NCBI RefSeq assembly: GCF_031180965.1
Contig: NZ_JAPSLH010000019.1
Span: forward strand, 16,490-80,489
Origin: Chelativorans sp.
Lineage (GTDB): Bacteria; Pseudomonadota; Alphaproteobacteria; Rhizobiales; Rhizobiaceae
Reading direction: 5' to 3'
Length of the DNA stretch: 64,000 nt
Shown here: piece after piece, positions 1 through 9,728 of the stretch
How the letters are laid out: every line of letters starts with the position of its first letter
Position numbering within the stretch: position 1 is the stretch's first letter
Program-made: the position numbers and the translations under genes
The notes under the pieces: generated by a model
Told to the model about the DNA's origin: nothing
The model's input: the letters and a program-made list of their open reading frames with translations, nothing else
Databases searched by the model: none

Positions 1-1188
1 CGCCGCGGAAAGCGCGACGCAGAAGGCGCGCATCGGGTTCAGCTTGGTGATCTGCTCGCCGACCATGCGGATGAGCTTCGGGCCGAAGAGGACGACGCCG
101 AGGGAGATGCCAAAGGCGCCGATGACCATGACCCAGATGGGAATGACGACCTCGCTGGTGACCGCATTCGCCTCGGCGGTGAAAACGATCGCCGCCAGCG
201 GGCCGACCGCGTTGGCGACGTCGTTGGCGCCATGCGCAAAGGAGAGCAGGGCGGCGGAGATGACGAGCGGCAGGTTGAACAGCCGGCGCAGCGACTGGTT
301 GCGGTTCTCCATGCCTTCCGACTGGCGCTGCACAAGGACGTGCGAGGCGGCCCAGACCAGCAGGAATGCGGCCAGGCCGAGCCCGGCCACCGTGCCGTTC
401 CCCAGTTCGACGACCTGGCCCAGCCCCTTGGTCGCAAGATAGGCGGTGAAGGAGCCCGCCATGATGGCGATGAGCAGCGGCACCCAGCGGCGGGCCGCGG
501 CGACCTTGTCATCCTGATAGATGATGAAGGTCTTGATGAAGGCGAGGAAGAGCGCCGCCACGATGCCGCCCGCGAGCGGCGAGACGACCCAGCTGGCGGC
601 GATCTGCGCCATCACGGGCCAGTCGACAGCGCCAAATCCGGCCGCCATGATGCCCGCACCGACGACGCCGCCGACCACCGCATGGGTGGTGGAGACGGGC
701 GCGCCGATCCAGGTGGCGAGATTGACCCAGAGGGCGGAGGAGAGAAGGCCCGCCAGCATGGCGCGGATGAAGATGGCCGGATCCCCGACCGCCTGCGGCT
801 CGATGATGCCCTTGGAGATGGTGTCGACCACATCTCCGCCGGCAATGAGCGCGCCGGCGCTCTCGAACACGGCGGCGACCAGCAGGGCCGAACCCAGCGT
901 CATGGCGCGGGCGCCGACCGCCGGGCCCATATTGTTGGCGACGTCATTGGCGCCGATGTTCAGCGCCATATAGGCGCCGACCGCCGCGGCGGCGACGACG
1001 ATGACGGCGCGCGGCTCCCCGAACACGTAGACCGAGGCGAAGATGGTGGCCAGCGCCAGGAAGAGGACAGCGAGGCCGGGAGCGACCAGACCGCGCGCGA
1101 CGAGGCTCGTCGCCTCCTCGACATAGACGAGCTTCTCGAGATCCTTGTCGAGCGTCTGCTTCTTGGCGTGTGCTGTGGTTTCGGTCAT
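1..1188 (-). CDS. pit: Inorganic phosphate transporter, PiT family (C-terminus beyond left edge)
   Basis: Low-affinity phosphate permease of the inner membrane (PiT/PHO-4 family, symport of phosphate). The reading frame stays open from an ATG at 1188 to the first base, giving 396 residues without a stop. The hallmark GANDVAN motif appears twice, at about residues 77–83 and 332–338, as expected for the inverted-repeat architecture. Many hydrophobic segments lie around a hydrophilic stretch near IKTFIIYQDDK. The soluble N-terminal leader (about 40 residues, rich in K, E and T) precedes the first membrane helix. The C-terminus is cut by the window edge, so full length cannot be judged. No clear Shine-Dalgarno is visible before the ATG. 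The family call is firm; specificity for phosphate is from family knowledge. Confidence 0.93.
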   Translation of the reverse strand, partial: MTETTAHAKKQTLDKDLEKLVYVEEATSLVARGLVAPGLAVLFLALATIFASVYVFGEPRAVIVVAAAAVGAYMALNIGANDVANNMGPAVGARAMTLGSALLVAAVFESAGALIAGGDVVDTISKGIIEPQAVGDPAIFIRAMLAGLLSSALWVNLATWIGAPVSTTHAVVGGVVGAGIMAAGFGAVDWPVMAQIAASWVVSPLAGGIVAALFLAFIKTFIIYQDDKVAAARRWVPLLIAIMAGSFTAYLATKGLGQVVELGNGTVAGLGLAAFLLVWAASHVLVQRQSEGMENRNQSLRRLFNLPLVISAALLSFAHGANDVANAVGPLAAIVFTAEANAVTSEVVIPIWVMVIGAFGISLGVVLFGPKLIRMVGEQITKLNPMRAFCVALSAA

Positions 1189-1305
1189 GGGCGGACAGAT
1201 GGGATGCGGCGGCGCGGCGGCGGGCTCAAGGCCCTGGTCACCCGACTAGAGAATGCGGCCGCGGGGCACAAGCGCCCGGCGGCGAATAGCGGTGCAAAGC
1301 CCATC

Positions 1306-1794
1306 TCACGCGGCGATTTTGCGCGGATTGCCGTCGAAACCCGCGATAAGGGCGGCAAGCTCCGGCTCGTTGACCATGCGCCGCGCGTCCTCGCGTGCCA
1401 CCCAGCGGCGGGTCCGCTTCTTCTTTTCCGGCCAGCGCCTCACCTCGCGCTTCACCTCCAGCGGGAAGACGGCGACCTCGCAGCGCCAGGTGAGGCCGGT
1501 CGGCATCTGCTTGCCGTAGAAATAGCGGCCGAGCTCGGCGCTGCTGGTCGTGCCTTCCACGCCCGCCTCTTCGAGCGCTTCCCGTGCGGCGGTCTCGGAC
1601 AGCGACTCCCCGCCTTCCGGCCAGCCCTTCGGCAGCACCCAGCGCCCGGTTCCGCGGCTGGTGACGAGCAGCACCTCGACGTCACCGCCGGCGCGGCGCC
1701 AGGGGAGAGCGGCCGCCTGCACGCGCGGGGGGTTGCCGCCGAAAAGCCGGCGGAGCCGCTCGAAGATATTCAACCGGCCAAGCTGGCTGATCAT
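1306..1794 (-). CDS. Nudix hydrolase
   Basis: Nudix-fold pyrophosphohydrolase of 162 residues. The Nudix box is complete at about residues 57–79 (G…E…REALEEAGV, matching GX5EX7REUXEEXGU), so metal-dependent cleavage of a nucleoside-diphosphate-linked substrate is expected. The substrate cannot be read from the sequence. A lysine/arginine-rich stretch near the C-terminus (WPEKKKRTRRWV) recalls the DIPP-like Nudix proteins of rhizobia. I chose the ATG at 1794 rather than the upstream start at 1866 because GGAAAGGA sits 5 bases before it. It lies downstream of gpt on the same strand with about 130 bp between, so it may or may not share its transcript. Confidence 0.88.
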   Translation of the reverse strand: MISQLGRLNIFERLRRLFGGNPPRVQAAALPWRRAGGDVEVLLVTSRGTGRWVLPKGWPEGGESLSETAAREALEEAGVEGTTSSAELGRYFYGKQMPTGLTWRCEVAVFPLEVKREVRRWPEKKKRTRRWVAREDARRMVNEPELAALIAGFDGNPRKIAA

Positions 1795-1922
1795 CGCGTC
1801 CTTTCCGAATCGGGCCGCTACGGCGCAAGGCCGGCGGCAGGATATGCCGACCGCCGCGATAGGCAAATGAAAGCCGGCCCGCTTGGTTCCGTCGGGCGTC
1901 CGCAGGGGAAGAGTGGGAGGGG

Positions 1923-2420
1923 CTAGACGGCCTCGCCCTCGGCGATGGGCTTCTGATAGGAGAAGCCGAGGTCCCAGGGGAAGTAGATCCAGGTGTCCTG
2001 GGAGACTTCGGTGATGAAGGTGTCGACCAGCGGCCGGCCCTTCGGCTTGGCATAGACCGTGGCGAAATGGGCCTTCGGCATCATGGCGCGGACGATGGCC
2101 GCCGTCTTCCCGGTGTCGGTGAGGTCGTCGACGATGAGGATATCCTTGCCTTCGTCCTCCATGAGGGCGGGGGAGATCTCCTTCAGCAGCTTCAGCTCAC
2201 CCTGTTCGGTGTAGTCGTGATAGGAAGCGATGCAGACGGTTTCGATCAGCCGGATGCCGAGCTCGCGGGCGATGACCGCGGCCGGCACCAGCCCGCCGCG
2301 CGTGATGCACACGATCGCCTTCCACCGGCCGTTGACGCCGGCCAGCCGCCAAGCAAGCGCGCGGGCGTCGCGGTGGAATTGGTCCCAGGAAACGGGGAAG
2401 GCTTTGTCGGGCAGGGCCAT
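1923..2420 (-). CDS. gpt: Xanthine(-guanine) phosphoribosyltransferase
   Basis: Purine salvage enzyme that joins PRPP to xanthine or guanine. The 165-residue protein has the type I phosphoribosyltransferase loop [10 protein letters not shown] at about residues 96–105 and the ITRGGLVPA segment at 39–47 that forms the PPi-binding part of the site. Length and motifs fit the XGPRT subgroup rather than HPRT. The start at 2420 is preferred over 2474: AGGAG lies 9 bases before it and the protein then begins MALPDKAF. The symbol is by family resemblance; xanthine versus guanine preference is not visible. Neighbours (Nudix hydrolase, A-type Fe-S protein) do not suggest a purine operon. Confidence 0.9.
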   Translation of the reverse strand: MALPDKAFPVSWDQFHRDARALAWRLAGVNGRWKAIVCITRGGLVPAAVIARELGIRLIETVCIASYHDYTEQGELKLLKEISPALMEDEGKDILIVDDLTDTGKTAAIVRAMMPKAHFATVYAKPKGRPLVDTFITEVSQDTWIYFPWDLGFSYQKPIAEGEAV

Positions 2421-2546
2421 TCTCATGCACTCCTGAGCGGGGCGGGGAAAGCCCGCAGGGAATGCAGGGGGCATTAGCCGGAAAGGGAGGGCAAGCGCAA
2501 GCGGCCTGGGATTGCCATTTCCACAGCGATGCGGGGCGCCAAGAAT

Positions 2547-2897
2547 TCAGATGGAGAAGCTCGTGCCGCAGCCGCAGGAGGCCACCGCATTGGGGTTCCT
2601 GATCTGGAAGGACTGTCCGATCAGGTCGTCGACGAAGTCGATGACGGAGCCGCCCATATAGACGAGGGAGAGGTCGTCGATCAGGACGGTCGCCCCGTCC
2701 TTCTCGATGACGGTGTCGTCGTCATTGCGGCCGTCCACGAGGTCGAATTTGTAGGAGAAGCCTGAGCAGCCGCCCCCCTCGACGGAGACGCGCAGCGCGA
2801 TCTTGCCCGGCTCGGCGGCGAGGATCTTGACGATGCGCCTTGCCGCGGCCTCGGTCAGCTCGACGCCCTTCATCTCCGTCCTGGCATCAATGCCCAT
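2547..2897 (-). CDS. erpA: A-type iron-sulfur cluster carrier (ErpA/HesB family)
   Basis: Small A-type carrier (116 residues) that delivers Fe-S clusters to apo-proteins. The three conserved cysteines are at positions 44 (GGGCSGF) and 108 and 110 (SCGCGTSF), the usual ligands. This is distinct from the second A-type protein at 45310, which belongs to the suf operon. Here the gene stands alone, divergent from dgt with only 34 bp between the two starts, so the promoters must overlap. The ErpA name is the common annotation for this subgroup in Rhizobiales; IscA-like assignment cannot be excluded from motifs alone. Confidence 0.9.
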   Translation of the reverse strand: MGIDARTEMKGVELTEAAARRIVKILAAEPGKIALRVSVEGGGCSGFSYKFDLVDGRNDDDTVIEKDGATVLIDDLSLVYMGGSVIDFVDDLIGQSFQIRNPNAVASCGCGTSFSI

Positions 2898-2931
2898 GGG
2901 ATCACCTTGCCTTCATCCGAGTTGGATAGGT

Positions 2932-4188
2932 ATGAACGGGCAGGCGGCGAGTCAACATGCGGCGGCGATGACGGGCCCGGCAAATCTCGATGGCATCGGC
3001 TTCGGCTATCGGCCGCGCGCGGCCTATGCCTGCGACCCCCTGCGCTCGCGCGGACGCCTCTATGCCGAGCCGGAAAGCCGCACGCGCACGCCGTTCCAGC
3101 GCGACCGCGATCGCATCATCCATTCCACCGCCTTCCGGCGGCTGAAGCACAAGACGCAGGTCTTCATCGCCCATGAGGGCGACCATTACCGCACCCGGCT
3201 CACCCACTCGATTGAGGTGGCGCAGATCGCCCGTGCCCTGGCGCGCGCCCTGTGCGTCGACGAGGACTTGGCCGAGGCGATCGCGCTGGTGCACGATTTC
3301 GGCCACACGCCGTTCGGCCATACGGGCGAGGAGGCGCTGAACGAGAAGATGGCGCCGTGGGGCGGCTTCGACCACAATGCGCAATCCCTGCGCGTCGTCA
3401 CGCGGCTGGAACGGCGCTATGCGGAGTTCGACGGGCTCAACCTTTCCTGGGAAACGCTTGAGGGCCTGGTCAAGCACAACGGGCCGCTTACCGATGCGGA
3501 CGGCCGGGGGCTGGCGGGGCCGGTGCCGCCGGCGATCCTCCATTATTCGGAACTGCACGACCTGGAACTGCACCGCTTCGCCAGCATCGAGGCCCAATGC
3601 GCGGCGATCGCCGACGACATCGCCTACAACGCGCACGACATCGACGACGGCTTGCGGGCAGGCCTGCTGACGCTCGACATGCTGCGCGAGGTGACGCTGC
3701 CCGGCAGCATCCTGAAGGCGGTGAAGGAGCGCTTTCCGCATCTCGATCCGGTGCGTACGGGCCATGAGCTGATGCGCAGGCAGATCACGCTCATGGTCGA
3801 GGATGTGATCGCCAATGCCAGGGCCAATCTGCAGAGCCTGAATCCGGACTCGGCGGACGCGGTGCGCGATGCCGGCCGCACCCTCGTCGCCTTTTCGCCC
3901 GCCATGGCCGCGGAGGAAAAGGAGCTGAAAGCCTTCCTCTACCGCAATCTCTACCGCCACTCCTCGGTGCTCGCGGTGCGCGGGGCGGCGGACCAAATCG
4001 TGCGCGACCTCTTCGACGCCTATTTCGCCGATCCACGGGAAATGCCGGAAGGCTGGCGTGAGGGGCTGGACCGCGCCGAGGAGCGGATCCGGGCGAGGGA
4101 CGTCGCCGATTTCCTCGCCGGGATGACCGACACGTATGCGCTGAAGGAGCACGAGCGCCTGTTTGACCGCACTGCCGATTTGCGTTAG
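2932..4188 (+). CDS. dgt: Deoxyguanosinetriphosphate triphosphohydrolase-like protein (HD domain)
   Basis: HD-superfamily enzyme that removes triphosphate from dGTP or other dNTPs. The HD metal-site residues are visible: H92 in RLTHSIEV and H121-D122 in [11 protein letters not shown]. The conserved N-terminal block [19 protein letters not shown] is also present. Length is 418 residues from the ATG at 2932, typical of the dGTPase-like group. The start is uncertain: 2932 has a weak GGA 5 bases upstream, and an ATG at 2968 (MTGPANLDG) is the alternative; the frame extends to 2803 but that would run into the divergent erpA. It is followed 60 bp later by argS on the same strand, an arrangement common in Rhizobiales. 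Confidence 0.92.
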   Translation: MNGQAASQHAAAMTGPANLDGIGFGYRPRAAYACDPLRSRGRLYAEPESRTRTPFQRDRDRIIHSTAFRRLKHKTQVFIAHEGDHYRTRLTHSIEVAQIARALARALCVDEDLAEAIALVHDFGHTPFGHTGEEALNEKMAPWGGFDHNAQSLRVVTRLERRYAEFDGLNLSWETLEGLVKHNGPLTDADGRGLAGPVPPAILHYSELHDLELHRFASIEAQCAAIADDIAYNAHDIDDGLRAGLLTLDMLREVTLPGSILKAVKERFPHLDPVRTGHELMRRQITLMVEDVIANARANLQSLNPDSADAVRDAGRTLVAFSPAMAAEEKELKAFLYRNLYRHSSVLAVRGAADQIVRDLFDAYFADPREMPEGWREGLDRAEERIRARDVADFLAGMTDTYALKEHERLFDRTADLR

Positions 4189-4248
4189 GGCGCTTGCGGC
4201 TTGAAAGCGGCGCCGCCGCGTTGATTTATTGATCCGGAATTGGGTTTC

Positions 4249-6006
4249 ATGAACATCTTTGCCGATTTCTCCGATCGGGTGGCGAAGGCCGTAACCGCAC
4301 TCGGCCTGAGGGCCGCCGATGGCGGCGATCTCGACCTGTCGCGCCTGACCGTCGAGCCGCCGCGCGATCCGAGCCATGGGGACCTTGCCACCAATGCGGC
4401 GATGGTGCTGGCCAAGCAGGCGGGCGAAAACCCCCGAGCGCTCGGCGAAAAGCTCGCCGCGCATCTGCGGCAGGATCCGGATGTGGCGGAGGCGAGCGTG
4501 GCCGGACCCGGCTTCGTGAACCTGCGGCTCGGCAACGGGTTCTGGCAGGCGCGGCTCGGCGAGATGCTGGATTTGGGCCGGGACTACGGCCGCTCGCGCA
4601 GCGGCGCAGGCCGCAAGGTGAACGTGGAATATGTGTCGGCAAACCCGACCGGGCCGATGCATGTGGGCCATTGCCGCGGCGCGGTGGTGGGCGACGCCCT
4701 GGCCAATCTGCTCGCCTTCGCCGGTTATGACGTGACGCGCGAGTATTACATCAACGATGCCGGCGCGCAGGTGGATGTGCTGGGGCGCTCGGTGCTGCTG
4801 CGCTACCGCGAGGCGCTGGGCGAGGACATTGGCACGATCCCCGAGGGACTTTATCCGGGCGACTATCTCGTGCCGGTCGGAAAGGCGCTGGCTGAGGAAT
4901 ACGGGACAAAGCTCCTGGAAATGCCCGAGCCGGAGGCGCTGGCGATTGCCAAGGACAAGGCGATCGGCGCGATGATGGCGATGATCCGCGAGGACCTTGG
5001 CGCGCTCAACGTGCATCACGAGGTCTTCTTCTCGGAGCGCTCGCTGCATGCCGGCAATGGCGGTACGATCCGCTCGGCCATCAACGACCTCACCCTCAAG
5101 GGGCATGTCTACAGGGGCAAGCTGCCGCCGCCGAAGGGACAGCTGCCGGAGGACTGGGAAGATCGGGAGCAGACCCTGTTCCGCTCCACCCAGGTGGGCG
5201 ACGACATCGACCGGCCGCTGATCAAGTCGGACGGCACCTTCACCTATTTCGCCGCCGACGTGGCCTATATGAAGGACAAGTATTCGCGTGGCTTCGAGCA
5301 CCTGATCTACGTGCTCGGCGCCGACCACGGCGGCTATGTGAAGCGGCTGGAGGCGCTGGCCCGTGCCATTTCCGACGGCAAACTGCATTTGACCGTGCTG
5401 CTCTGCCAGCTGGTCAAGCTGTTCCGCAACGGCGAACCCGTGCGCATGTCGAAGCGCTCGGGCGAGTTCGTCACGCTGCGCGATGTGATCGACGAGGTCG
5501 GGCGCGATCCCGTCCGCTTCATGATGCTCTACCGCAAGAGCGATGCGCCGCTCGATTTCGACTTCGCCAAGGTGACGGAGCAGTCGAAGGACAACCCCGT
5601 CTTTTATGTGCAGTACGCCTCCGCGCGCTGCCATTCCGTTTTCCGCCAGGCACGCGAGCAACTGGGCGTGCGGGAGATCGAGCGCCCGGCGCTGCGTGCC
5701 TCTCTCCACCGGCTGGAGGACGAGGGTGAGATGGCGGTCATCCGCAAGCTGGCCGAATATCCGCGCCTGATCGAAAGTGCAGCCCAGGCGCTGGAGCCGC
5801 ACAGGCTGGCATTTTACCTGTATGATCTTGCCAGCCAGTTCCACGCGCAGTGGAATCGTGGCTCCGAGACGGAGCAGTTACGATTTGTTAAAGTTAACGA
5901 CCCAGAGTTGACATATGCCAGGCTGGGTCTGGTGCAGGCTGTTTGCGATGTCGTAGCGTCAGGACTGGCGCTCGTGGGGGCGGAGGCTCCGACGGAGATG
6001 CGCTGA
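4249..6006 (+). CDS. argS: Arginyl-tRNA synthetase
   Basis: Class I aminoacyl-tRNA synthetase charging tRNA-Arg. It has the HIGH-type signature HVGH at residues 138–141 in [10 protein letters not shown] and a KMSKS-equivalent MSKRSGEF, both typical of ArgRS. The N-terminal Add1-like tRNA D-loop domain (residues 1 to about 100) and the C-terminal DALR anticodon-binding domain are present; the full length is 585 residues. The ATG at 4249 ([11 protein letters not shown]) is chosen over an in-frame TTG at 4240, with GGAA 9 bases upstream. It begins the conserved run argS–SPOR protein–nagZ–scpAB. Confidence 0.97.
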   Translation: MNIFADFSDRVAKAVTALGLRAADGGDLDLSRLTVEPPRDPSHGDLATNAAMVLAKQAGENPRALGEKLAAHLRQDPDVAEASVAGPGFVNLRLGNGFWQARLGEMLDLGRDYGRSRSGAGRKVNVEYVSANPTGPMHVGHCRGAVVGDALANLLAFAGYDVTREYYINDAGAQVDVLGRSVLLRYREALGEDIGTIPEGLYPGDYLVPVGKALAEEYGTKLLEMPEPEALAIAKDKAIGAMMAMIREDLGALNVHHEVFFSERSLHAGNGGTIRSAINDLTLKGHVYRGKLPPPKGQLPEDWEDREQTLFRSTQVGDDIDRPLIKSDGTFTYFAADVAYMKDKYSRGFEHLIYVLGADHGGYVKRLEALARAISDGKLHLTVLLCQLVKLFRNGEPVRMSKRSGEFVTLRDVIDEVGRDPVRFMMLYRKSDAPLDFDFAKVTEQSKDNPVFYVQYASARCHSVFRQAREQLGVREIERPALRASLHRLEDEGEMAVIRKLAEYPRLIESAAQALEPHRLAFYLYDLASQFHAQWNRGSETEQLRFVKVNDPELTYARLGLVQAVCDVVASGLALVGAEAPTEMR

Positions 6007-6096
6007 TCGCGGCCAGATACTGTCACCATTTGCCCACATTGCGCTGGTAGCCAACTGCAAGCATGACGTCGCCGGCGTCCGACCGGGTGTGGGAAA

Positions 6097-8529
6097 ATGG
6101 CTGAAAGCATCTTCAAGACGAATTTCAAACTCGATCTGGCGCAGGACGATCCTTTCGCCGAACTCACGCGGATCATGGGGGACGATCCGCGGCTGGAGGC
6201 GCAGAAGCGCCAACAGCAGCCGGCGGAGGATTTCGCCATTGATCTTGAGAACGAGCTGCTCGGCGGCGCGGCCAACGACCTTGAAGCCCACCAGCCGACC
6301 GAGGCGGACCTCATCGCCTGGCGCCAGGCGCTCGATGCGGTTCGGCCGCAGCAGCAGGCCCCCTCGGATTTCGACAGCACGCTTGACGCCATGCTGGAAG
6401 ACGCACTGTCGGATCAGGGTGAGGCTTGGGAGGCTTCCGCGGATGACGCCCAGCACGTGAGGGCGGCCGACCAGCCGCTCCAGATCGAGGAGGCCTCCTG
6501 GTCGTCCCAACCCGATCTTCCGGCGAGCGACTTCCCTGCCGCCGCTGCTGGCGGCGAGCTGCGGGAAGAGGGAGTTCAGTCCTATCCGGCTGAATACGAG
6601 CCTGAGGGCCAGGACGAGGAGCCGCTCGTCGAACGCGCCGAAGCCCACGACTATTCTGATGGGGCTGCCGAGAGCGAGACGCCCTTCGACTATGCCAGGG
6701 CGCTCGCGGGACGCCCCCAGCTTTTCGACGAGGGGCAGTCCCGGTCGGACGAACAAGCGCCCCAGCCCTATGACAGCGCCCCCTCGGACGAGGCGTGGAA
6801 CTGGGACGAGGAACTTCCGCAAGAGCCGCACCAGCACCAGGTAGAGGACTGGCTTCCTCAACTCGCCGCGTCCTCCGCGGTGGCCACACATCACCAGTGG
6901 CAATATGCCGAGGCGGGCCAGCAAGCGGAGCCGGCCGGCCATTCCCTGACGCCCTTCGAAGAGGACGGCCCGCCGGAGCTTGAAACGGTCGATGTGCCGG
7001 AAGACACGCTTGCGCTTGCCGATCAGCTCGACATCCCGGAGGTTCCCTATCGGGAAGAGGTGAAGCCTGCGGCCGAATTCGACGAGATCGAGGAGATGCT
7101 TGCCGGCGCCTTTGGCGAGGCGGCGGAACAGCCCGATGCGGCCGGCGACCTGTGGGCCGAGACCAGCCCGGCCAACACCCCGCCGGCACAGCAGTTCTCC
7201 CTGGAAGACGATTTCCACCTGAACGATTTCGACGCGACAGCCCCTATGGCCGGGCGTCCGGCCGCCGCGGGATTCGCGGACAACTGGGATCAGGCCGAGG
7301 ATGGCCCGGCGCCATCTGCCGCGACGCGGACTCCGGCCGCGGCCAGGTTGCCGCGCATGAGCTCTAGGCTGATGATGACGGCTGCGGCCATCGGGGGGGT
7401 CGTTATTCTCGGCGGCGCGACTGTTTTTGCTCTCTCCTTCGGTGGCGATGGCGAGCCGGTGGTGCTTTCCGCCGATGCTTCGCCTGTGAAGGTGCGGCCG
7501 GAAAACCCCGGCGGTATCCAAATTCCGAACCAGGAGAACCCCGTCTACAAGCGGGTGACCGGCGACCAGGCGGCCGCCAATCCCGAGCAGCCGCGCCTGA
7601 TCTCCGCGGCGGAGGAGCCCGTCGACCTGTCGCTGCCGGATGATGACGAGATCGCTTCTTCCGAGGAACCGGCGCCCGTCGAGGAAAACGTGGCGCTCGC
7701 GCCTGCCGAAGAGCAGGGCGCCGGAACCCAAGAAGCCGAGGCGACGGGAGAGCGGCTGGTCAATCCGATGGTAGAAGAGAGTGCCGACAATGGCGGCCTG
7801 GCGGTGACGCCGCGCCGCGTGCGCTCCTTCGTCGTCCGTCCCGACGGAACCATGGTGCCTCGCGAAATCCCGACGCCGCAGCCCGCGGCAGCCGAGACCG
7901 GTCCGGCCGAAGCGGCTCCGGCGGAGCCTTTGCAGACCGCTGCGGCCCAGGACCCCACATCAACGGGCACGACGCCCGCCGAGCAAGGACAGCCGCAGGG
8001 CGAGCCTGGCTCGCTGACAGCCCCTGCCGACGCGGCTCGGATGGCTGGTACGGATGCCCCCGCGGCAGCCTCCGCCGAAAACACCGCGCCGGCCTCCATT
8101 CCAAGCACCGGCCCGATTCCCCCCTCGCGGCCGGCCAATCTCGCGCCGGCCGAGCAGCCGCAGCAGGTGGCCTCGGCGCCCCCCGTCCAGCCGCAGCGAA
8201 CGCAGCAAGCCGCGCAGCCGGCACAGCAGCCCACTCAGGTCGCCGCCCTGCCCAGCCAGAACGGGGGCAATGCCGCCTCCGCCTCTTCGGAGTGGTCGGT
8301 GCAGATCTCCTCACAGCCCACGGTGGAAGGCGCTCAGCAGTCCTACCAGCAGCTTGCGCAGCGCTTCGGAAACATGCTGCAAGGCCGCGGCGTCAATATC
8401 GTCAAGGCCGAGATCGAGGGGAAGGGCACTTTCTACCGCGTGCGGATACCGTCCTCGTCCAAGGACGACGCGATAAAGCTCTGCTCCCAGCTGAAAGCAT
8501 CCGGCGGCACCTGCTTCGTGTCGCGATAG
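6097..8529 (+). CDS. SPOR-domain envelope protein
   Basis: An 810-residue single-pass membrane protein. Residues 1 to about 420 are acidic, glutamine- and proline-rich and look disordered. One hydrophobic helix follows at about 425–450 (LMMTAAAIGGVVILGG), then a long Pro/Ala/Gln-rich linker and a C-terminal SPOR domain (about 735–810, starting SEWSVQISSQP). SPOR domains bind denuded peptidoglycan at division sites. The topology implied is an unusually large cytoplasmic part and a periplasmic SPOR tail. It lies between argS and nagZ, the order usual in this group, and ends just before a strong terminator. Its exact role in division or cell-wall remodelling is inferred. Confidence 0.9.
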   Translation: MAESIFKTNFKLDLAQDDPFAELTRIMGDDPRLEAQKRQQQPAEDFAIDLENELLGGAANDLEAHQPTEADLIAWRQALDAVRPQQQAPSDFDSTLDAMLEDALSDQGEAWEASADDAQHVRAADQPLQIEEASWSSQPDLPASDFPAAAAGGELREEGVQSYPAEYEPEGQDEEPLVERAEAHDYSDGAAESETPFDYARALAGRPQLFDEGQSRSDEQAPQPYDSAPSDEAWNWDEELPQEPHQHQVEDWLPQLAASSAVATHHQWQYAEAGQQAEPAGHSLTPFEEDGPPELETVDVPEDTLALADQLDIPEVPYREEVKPAAEFDEIEEMLAGAFGEAAEQPDAAGDLWAETSPANTPPAQQFSLEDDFHLNDFDATAPMAGRPAAAGFADNWDQAEDGPAPSAATRTPAAARLPRMSSRLMMTAAAIGGVVILGGATVFALSFGGDGEPVVLSADASPVKVRPENPGGIQIPNQENPVYKRVTGDQAAANPEQPRLISAAEEPVDLSLPDDDEIASSEEPAPVEENVALAPAEEQGAGTQEAEATGERLVNPMVEESADNGGLAVTPRRVRSFVVRPDGTMVPREIPTPQPAAAETGPAEAAPAEPLQTAAAQDPTSTGTTPAEQGQPQGEPGSLTAPADAARMAGTDAPAAASAENTAPASIPSTGPIPPSRPANLAPAEQPQQVASAPPVQPQRTQQAAQPAQQPTQVAALPSQNGGNAASASSEWSVQISSQPTVEGAQQSYQQLAQRFGNMLQGRGVNIVKAEIEGKGTFYRVRIPSSSKDDAIKLCSQLKASGGTCFVSR

Positions 8530-8550
8530 GCGCTGTTCTTGTCTGCCCGC

Positions 8551-8583
8551 AAAAAAGCCGCCGCTCCCGCGGCGGCTTTTTTT
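8551..8583 (+). terminator. Bidirectional Rho-independent terminator
   Basis: A stem AAGCCGCCGC / GCGGCGGCTT with a 4-base TCCC loop, flanked by A-run and T-run, so it can stop transcription in both directions. It separates the SPOR gene (ends 8529) from the convergent serine hydrolase (ends 8598). Confidence 0.9.
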
Positions 8584-8597
8584 GTGGCTGCGACCGG

Positions 8598-9629
8598 CTA
8601 TCCCACCTGCACGGCGCGGATGATACCTTCCATGAGGTCGTGCAGATCATCGCGGTGGCCGCTGCGCGCGGAAGGCTGGTCCTCCGCGGATGTCATCACG
8701 ACGGTGAGGCCGAGGCCGGGCACGATATAGATCATCTGGCCGCCATAGCCCCAGGCATAGTTCACCCGATGGCCCGCCATTTCGTCGAGAAACCAGCCAT
8801 AGCCGTAGCGGCCGTCGTGGAAGACCGAGCGCGTGCGCGGCACCCAGGATTCCTCCACCCACTCCTCCGGGACGACTTGCCGGTCGCCGACCCTGCCGCC
8901 GTTGCGGTAGAGCTCGCCGAAGGCCAGCATGGATTTCGGCGACATCGCCATCTGATTGCCACCGAGATAGATCCCCTGGGGATCGCGCTCCCAGCCGGCG
9001 ATGGCGAAACCTTCGAGGGGCGCCAGCCACTCCCGCGCGAGGTCGAGGGTCGAGCGCCCGGTCTGGCGCGTGAGGATCGCCGAGAGCAGATGCGTGTTGC
9101 CGGTCGAATAGAGCATGCCGCCGCCGGGCTCGCCGGCAAATGGCTGGGCGAGCGCCGCGCGGACCCAGTCCCGGCTCGACACCCACCGGCCGTAGTTGGC
9201 GCCCGAGGTCCGGCCGAGCCCGGCCTGCATCGACAGCAGGTTGCCGATGGTGATGTCGTTGATGCGCGGATCGGCGTCCTCCGGCAGCTTGTCGCGCAGG
9301 AGCGGCGCGATCTTTTGCTCGGGGCCTTCCAGCACGCCCTTGTCGATGGCAATGCCGATCAGGGCGGAGATGATCGATTTCGACGCCGACTTGATGTTGG
9401 TGGGCTCGTCGGTGGAATGGCCGCGAAAACCCCCCTCGACCAGGACCTTGCCGTCGCGGGCGACGATCAGCGTTTCGAGCGGCTCCAGCCGCTCCGCCTG
9501 ATCCACGACGGCGTCCAGCGAGATTGCGGATTGCGGTGCTTCGGCGGCCCTCCTCAGCTGCGCCAGCGCAGGTGTGGCGGGAGGGAGGGCGAGGGCGAAG
9601 GACAAGGCGGCTGCGAGTATCTTTCTCAT
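8598..9629 (-). CDS. Serine hydrolase, class C beta-lactamase-like fold, exported
   Basis: A 343-residue protein of the beta-lactamase/penicillin-binding-like (6-aminohexanoate-dimer hydrolase/EstB) superfamily. A Sec signal peptide covers residues 1–23 (ALSFALALPPATPALA). The SxxK motif is S81-A-S-K84, followed by a YST-type second motif and a GYGG segment standing in for the third (KTG-like) motif. It is therefore more likely an esterase, amidase or peptidase than a true antibiotic beta-lactamase. It sits on the opposite strand within the otherwise collinear argS–SPOR–nagZ–scpAB run, flanked by a bidirectional terminator, which suggests insertion into the cluster. The substrate is unknown. 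Confidence 0.88.
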   Translation of the reverse strand: MRKILAAALSFALALPPATPALAQLRRAAEAPQSAISLDAVVDQAERLEPLETLIVARDGKVLVEGGFRGHSTDEPTNIKSASKSIISALIGIAIDKGVLEGPEQKIAPLLRDKLPEDADPRINDITIGNLLSMQAGLGRTSGANYGRWVSSRDWVRAALAQPFAGEPGGGMLYSTGNTHLLSAILTRQTGRSTLDLAREWLAPLEGFAIAGWERDPQGIYLGGNQMAMSPKSMLAFGELYRNGGRVGDRQVVPEEWVEESWVPRTRSVFHDGRYGYGWFLDEMAGHRVNYAWGYGGQMIYIVPGLGLTVVMTSAEDQPSARSGHRDDLHDLMEGIIRAVQVG

Positions 9630-9728
9630 GAGCGCTAAGATAATGGCACTCGTGGCAATCCCAAGGCCGCTTGCGATGGGTGAATACGCGGAGGTGCCTT
9701 GCGCCGCGCATCCGGCTATGCTCCGGCC

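Noticed and set aside
232..1926. A 564-codon plus-strand frame over the phosphate permease, Nudix and gpt genes
   Set aside because: It lies antisense to three recognisable genes and its product is low complexity (Asp/Arg/Gly).
2902..5844. A 980-codon open frame antisense to dgt and argS
   Set aside because: It is a high-GC shadow: both genes on the other strand carry complete family motifs, and the antisense product is His/Arg-rich with no domain.
8598..9629. Calling the serine hydrolase an AmpC-type antibiotic beta-lactamase
   Set aside because: SxxK and a YST segment are present, but the KTG motif is replaced by a GYGG context typical of the esterase/amidase branch, and no ampR is adjacent.
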